From Candidatus Omnitrophota bacterium (lineage in GTDB: Bacteria > Omnitrophota > Gorgyraeia > Duberdicusellales > 4484-171): a stretch of DNA of 8,934 nucleotides. Both the position numbers and the translations under genes were made by a program. Of this stretch, positions 7,336-8,934 are shown one piece after another (the first letter of the stretch is position 1; every line of letters starts with the position of its first letter). The notes under the pieces are model-generated. The model was not told the DNA's origin. It did not search any database and saw nothing but the letters and a program-made list of their open reading frames with translations. The stretch covers positions 1-8,934 of the forward strand of contig DAOVKQ010000013.1 in assembly GCA_030631705.1 (NCBI GenBank), read 5' to 3'.

Positions 7336-8295
7336 ATGGGCGTTTTGTTAGAAGGTAAAAAAATATTAGTTACCGGCGGCTGCGGTTTTATAGGGTCGCA
7401 TATTGTAGACAGATTGGTAGAGAAACAAGCGCGGGTAGTTGTTTTAGATGATTTATCAAGCGGAAAGCTGGAGAATATCGAACAGAGTAAAGAAAAAGTA
7501 GAATTTATTGAAGGTGATATAAGAGACGAGAAGGCTTTAGATAAAGCTTTGGAAGGGGTTGATTGCGTTTGCCATCAGGCGGCATGGCGAAGTGTTCCCA
7601 AATCAGTTAGTAGGCCGTGGGAATATAATGAAGTTAATGTTGGGGGGACGCTGAAGGTTTTTATTAAAGCGAGGGAAAAAGGAATAAAGAAAATTGTATG
7701 TGCTTCTTCAAGTTCTGCCTATGGGGAAAGAGAAGATTTTCCCGAAAAAGAGTCTGATGTGGCAAAGCCTATTTCTCCTTACGCGGCGACGAAATTCATT
7801 GTTGAACAGTATTCTTATGTTTTCAGCAAAATGTATGGTATGGAAATTGTGAATTTAAGGTATTTTAATGTATACGGGCCCAGGCAGTCTTTAGACGATG
7901 AATATGCTGTTGTTGTGCCGAAATTCATAAATTGTTTACTTAAAAAGGAAAGTCCTCCGATATATGGAGACGGAGAACAAGAGAGAGATTTTACCTATAT
8001 TGATAATGTTGTGGATATAAACCTTGATTGCTTAAGGCAAGATGGCGTTGGGCCCCAAGTATTTAATGTTGCCCTGGGCAGGCCTAATTCAGTCAATAAG
8101 TTGTTTTGCGATTTAAAAGAAATCATCGGCAGCCAACTCGAGCCCAATTATTGTGCGGTTCGGCTTGGAGACGTAAAAAAAACTCATGCCGATATTTCAA
8201 AAGCAAAAGAACTGTTAGGCTGGCAGCCTAAAGTAGATTTTTATGAAGGCCTGAAACGCACGGTAGAATGGTTTAAAAATAGTATTGAGTCGTGA
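7336..8295 (+). CDS. UDP-sugar 4-epimerase (extended SDR; WbpP/TviC-like)
   Basis: A 319-residue NAD-dependent extended short-chain dehydrogenase. The cofactor motif TGGCGFIG is at residues 13-20, the NAD-selecting Asp lies in VVLDDLSSG, and CHQAAWRSVPKS, CASSSSAYG and the Tyr149/Lys153 pair (SPYAATK) follow. RYFNVYGPRQSLDDEYAVVVPKF matches epimerases of UDP-GlcNAc or UDP-GlcNAcA. DGEQERDFTYIDNVV and DI.KAKELLGWQPKV are normal family ends. It probably interconverts UDP-GlcNAcA and UDP-GalNAcA, given the WbpA-type gene before it; UDP-GlcNAc or UDP-GlcA epimerase are alternatives. The ATG at 7336 has AGAGGA six bases upstream. The last residues (NSIES) and the stop codon lie inside the 7-nt repeat array that starts at 8280, so the native C-terminus may have been altered. 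Confidence 0.87.
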   Translation: MGVLLEGKKILVTGGCGFIGSHIVDRLVEKQARVVVLDDLSSGKLENIEQSKEKVEFIEGDIRDEKALDKALEGVDCVCHQAAWRSVPKSVSRPWEYNEVNVGGTLKVFIKAREKGIKKIVCASSSSAYGEREDFPEKESDVAKPISPYAATKFIVEQYSYVFSKMYGMEIVNLRYFNVYGPRQSLDDEYAVVVPKFINCLLKKESPPIYGDGEQERDFTYIDNVVDINLDCLRQDGVGPQVFNVALGRPNSVNKLFCDLKEIIGSQLEPNYCAVRLGDVKKTHADISKAKELLGWQPKVDFYEGLKRTVEWFKNSIES

Positions 8296-8314
8296 GTATT
8301 GAGTATCGAGTTAT
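8280..8314 (+). repeat. Heptanucleotide array, left arm of inverted pair
   Basis: Five 7-nt units: TAGTATT, GAGTCGT, GAGTATT, GAGTATC, GAGTTAT. It overlaps the last 16 bases of the epimerase gene, including its stop codon. Bases 8294-8306 are a perfect inverted copy of 8688-8700 on the other side of the four-helix-bundle gene. Confidence 0.85.
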
Positions 8315-8324
8315 GTAAAATAAA

Positions 8325-8681
8325 ATGGGAAGCATAAAAAGTTTTAGAGATTTAAAAATATGGAAAGAAGGAATAGAATTAGTTAAGAAAATTTATCTGC
8401 TAACAAAAGAATTTCCCAAAGAAGAGCAATATGGCCTTAGCTCTCAGATGAGAAGAGCTTCTGTATCTATTCCTTCTAATGTTGCAGAAGGGTTTAGAAG
8501 AAAATATAATAAAGAATATAAACAATTCCTTAATATAGCTTTGGGTTCTTGCGCAGAGCTTGAGACACAGATAGTAATTGCGCAAGAATTAAAATATATA
8601 AAGGATGGGCAAGCGAAAGATATTATTGAGTTAATTTATTATATTTGCCGGATGATTGTTAGTTTGAAAAAGAAACTTTAA
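8325..8681 (+). CDS. Four-helix-bundle protein, S23/IVS family
   Basis: A 118-residue all-helical protein of the family often annotated 'four helix bundle protein' or '23S rRNA-intervening sequence protein' (TIGR02436 type, usually about 115-125 residues). Signature runs are FRDLKIWKEGIELVKKIY, FPKEEQYGLSSQMRRASVSI, PSNVAEGFRR, EYKQFLNIALGSCAELETQ and IAQELKYI. There is no signal peptide. Biochemical function is unknown; related Avd proteins act with reverse transcriptase in diversity-generating retroelements, but no reverse transcriptase or template repeat is present here. The ATG at 8325 follows an A/T run without a Shine-Dalgarno. It lies between inverted heptad arrays and separates two sugar-nucleotide genes with which it has no evident link, suggesting insertion into the operon. 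Confidence 0.88.
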   Translation: MGSIKSFRDLKIWKEGIELVKKIYLLTKEFPKEEQYGLSSQMRRASVSIPSNVAEGFRRKYNKEYKQFLNIALGSCAELETQIVIAQELKYIKDGQAKDIIELIYYICRMIVSLKKKL

Positions 8682-8714
8682 GACTACATACTCAATACTC
8701 GATACTATATACTA
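8680..8714 (-). repeat. Heptanucleotide array, right arm of inverted pair
   Basis: Read on the minus strand the units are TAGTATA, TAGTATC, GAGTATT, GAGTATG, TAGTCTT. It begins in the stop codon of the four-helix-bundle gene and ends five bases before the ATG of the next gene, so no Shine-Dalgarno fits between. Confidence 0.85.
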
Positions 8715-8719
8715 ATATT

Positions 8720-8934
8720 ATGAATATCCTAATCACAGGCGGGGCGCGCTTTATTGGTTCGCATTTATGCCGGAAGTTACTTGAAGGAGGAAATTCAGTA
8801 ATCTGCGTGGACAATTTTATTACTGGTTTTCGAAAGAACATTGAAGAATTAAAAAATAACCCAAGTTTTAAATTAATCGAGCAGGATATATCAAATCCCC
8901 TGCATATAGAAGAAGATTTAGATTGGGTTTTTCA
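8720..8934 (+). CDS. UDP-glucuronate decarboxylase-like extended SDR, N-terminal part
   Basis: Seventy-one codons are visible before the window ends. The start MNILITGGARFIGSHLCRKL and the following VICVDNFITGFRKNIEEL, then F.LIEQDIS.PL, resemble UDP-glucuronate decarboxylase (UXS), which turns UDP-GlcA into UDP-xylose with tightly bound NAD. This would use the product of the ugd gene upstream. Asp at the end of the second strand (VDN) indicates NAD rather than NADP. The cofactor motif is abnormal: the middle glycine of TGGxGFIGSH is Arg10 (codon CGC, 8747-8749), one base from GGC. The start has no Shine-Dalgarno because the repeat array lies directly upstream. The catalytic Tyr/Lys region is outside the window, so other UDP-sugar dehydratases or epimerases remain possible. 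Confidence 0.75.
   Translation, partial: MNILITGGARFIGSHLCRKLLEGGNSVICVDNFITGFRKNIEELKNNPSFKLIEQDISNPLHIEEDLDWVF

Larger units (their letters stand above)
8280..8714 (+). mobile_element. Putative IVS-like cassette: four-helix-bundle gene between inverted heptad arrays
   Basis: The unit consists of a left heptad array, one 118-codon gene and a right heptad array in inverted orientation. Aligned unit by unit, the arms match at 26 of 35 positions, with a perfect 13-bp core. In RNA they could form a long stem closing off the gene. The same protein family is known from intervening sequences in 23S rRNA genes, whose ends also pair. No target-site duplication is visible and no transposase is present, so mobility is inferred only from structure. 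Confidence 0.4.

Noticed and set aside
628..8585. Other open frames inside the genes, such as 991-1299 minus, 5061-5312 minus, 6113-6391 minus and 8400-8585 minus
   Set aside because: Each lies wholly or mostly within a well-supported gene on the other strand or frame and shows no recognisable domain.
8325..8681. Diversity-generating retroelement Avd gene
   Set aside because: The fold family is shared, but no reverse transcriptase, template repeat or variable-repeat target is present in the window.
8280..8714. Classical insertion sequence or transposon
   Set aside because: The enclosed protein is not a transposase and no target-site duplication is visible outside the arms; only a putative cassette is called.

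Overview
The window looks like an AT-rich chromosomal segment of a Gram-negative (diderm, LPS-bearing) bacterium. The evidence is an LptD/OstA-type outer-membrane LPS assembly protein, a BamD/YbgF-like exported TPR protein and a run of nucleotide-sugar enzymes. Gene style (mixed ATG, GTG and TTG starts, tight spacing, an S23-type four-helix-bundle gene inside an operon) is reminiscent of uncultured lineages such as Candidatus Omnitrophota. That assignment is an impression from protein style, not a demonstrated placement.

Layout. Positions 1-615 are on the minus strand: a small exported TPR protein (82-615), whose 3' end overlaps the start of a second, truncated membrane or exported gene (1-113). 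Positions 616-733 are a divergent promoter region. From 734 everything reads on the plus strand: ROK-family sugar kinase, fructose-6-phosphate aldolase/transaldolase, LptD, UDP-glucose 6-dehydrogenase, WbpA-type UDP-GlcNAc 6-dehydrogenase, a UDP-sugar 4-epimerase, an S23-type four-helix-bundle protein, and the first 71 codons of a UDP-glucuronate decarboxylase-like gene that runs off the window.

How the genes fit together. UDP-glucose dehydrogenase gives UDP-GlcA, which the last gene could decarboxylate to UDP-xylose. The WbpA-type dehydrogenase gives UDP-GlcNAcA, which the epimerase could convert to UDP-GalNAcA, as in TviB/TviC of Vi antigen synthesis. With LptD this suggests a locus for acidic-sugar surface glycan and its export. 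The kinase and aldolase supply hexose-phosphate metabolism upstream.

The most unusual content is repetitive DNA. (1) The four-helix-bundle gene sits between two five-unit arrays of a 7-nt repeat (RAGTATN) in inverted orientation, containing a perfect 13-bp inverted repeat. This resembles the stem-bounded intervening sequences that carry the same protein family inside 23S rRNA genes of some bacteria, but here it lies between two sugar genes. (2) Two unrelated 7-nt tandem arrays (TTTTACG and CTGTGGA types) encode most of the signal peptide of LptD, so a change of one unit would shift the frame. (3) Two identical 32-nt copies of a dRS3-like hairpin repeat (ATTCCC-N8-GGGAAT) lie between the two dehydrogenase genes. 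All are read directly from the sequence; their mobility or regulatory function is inference.
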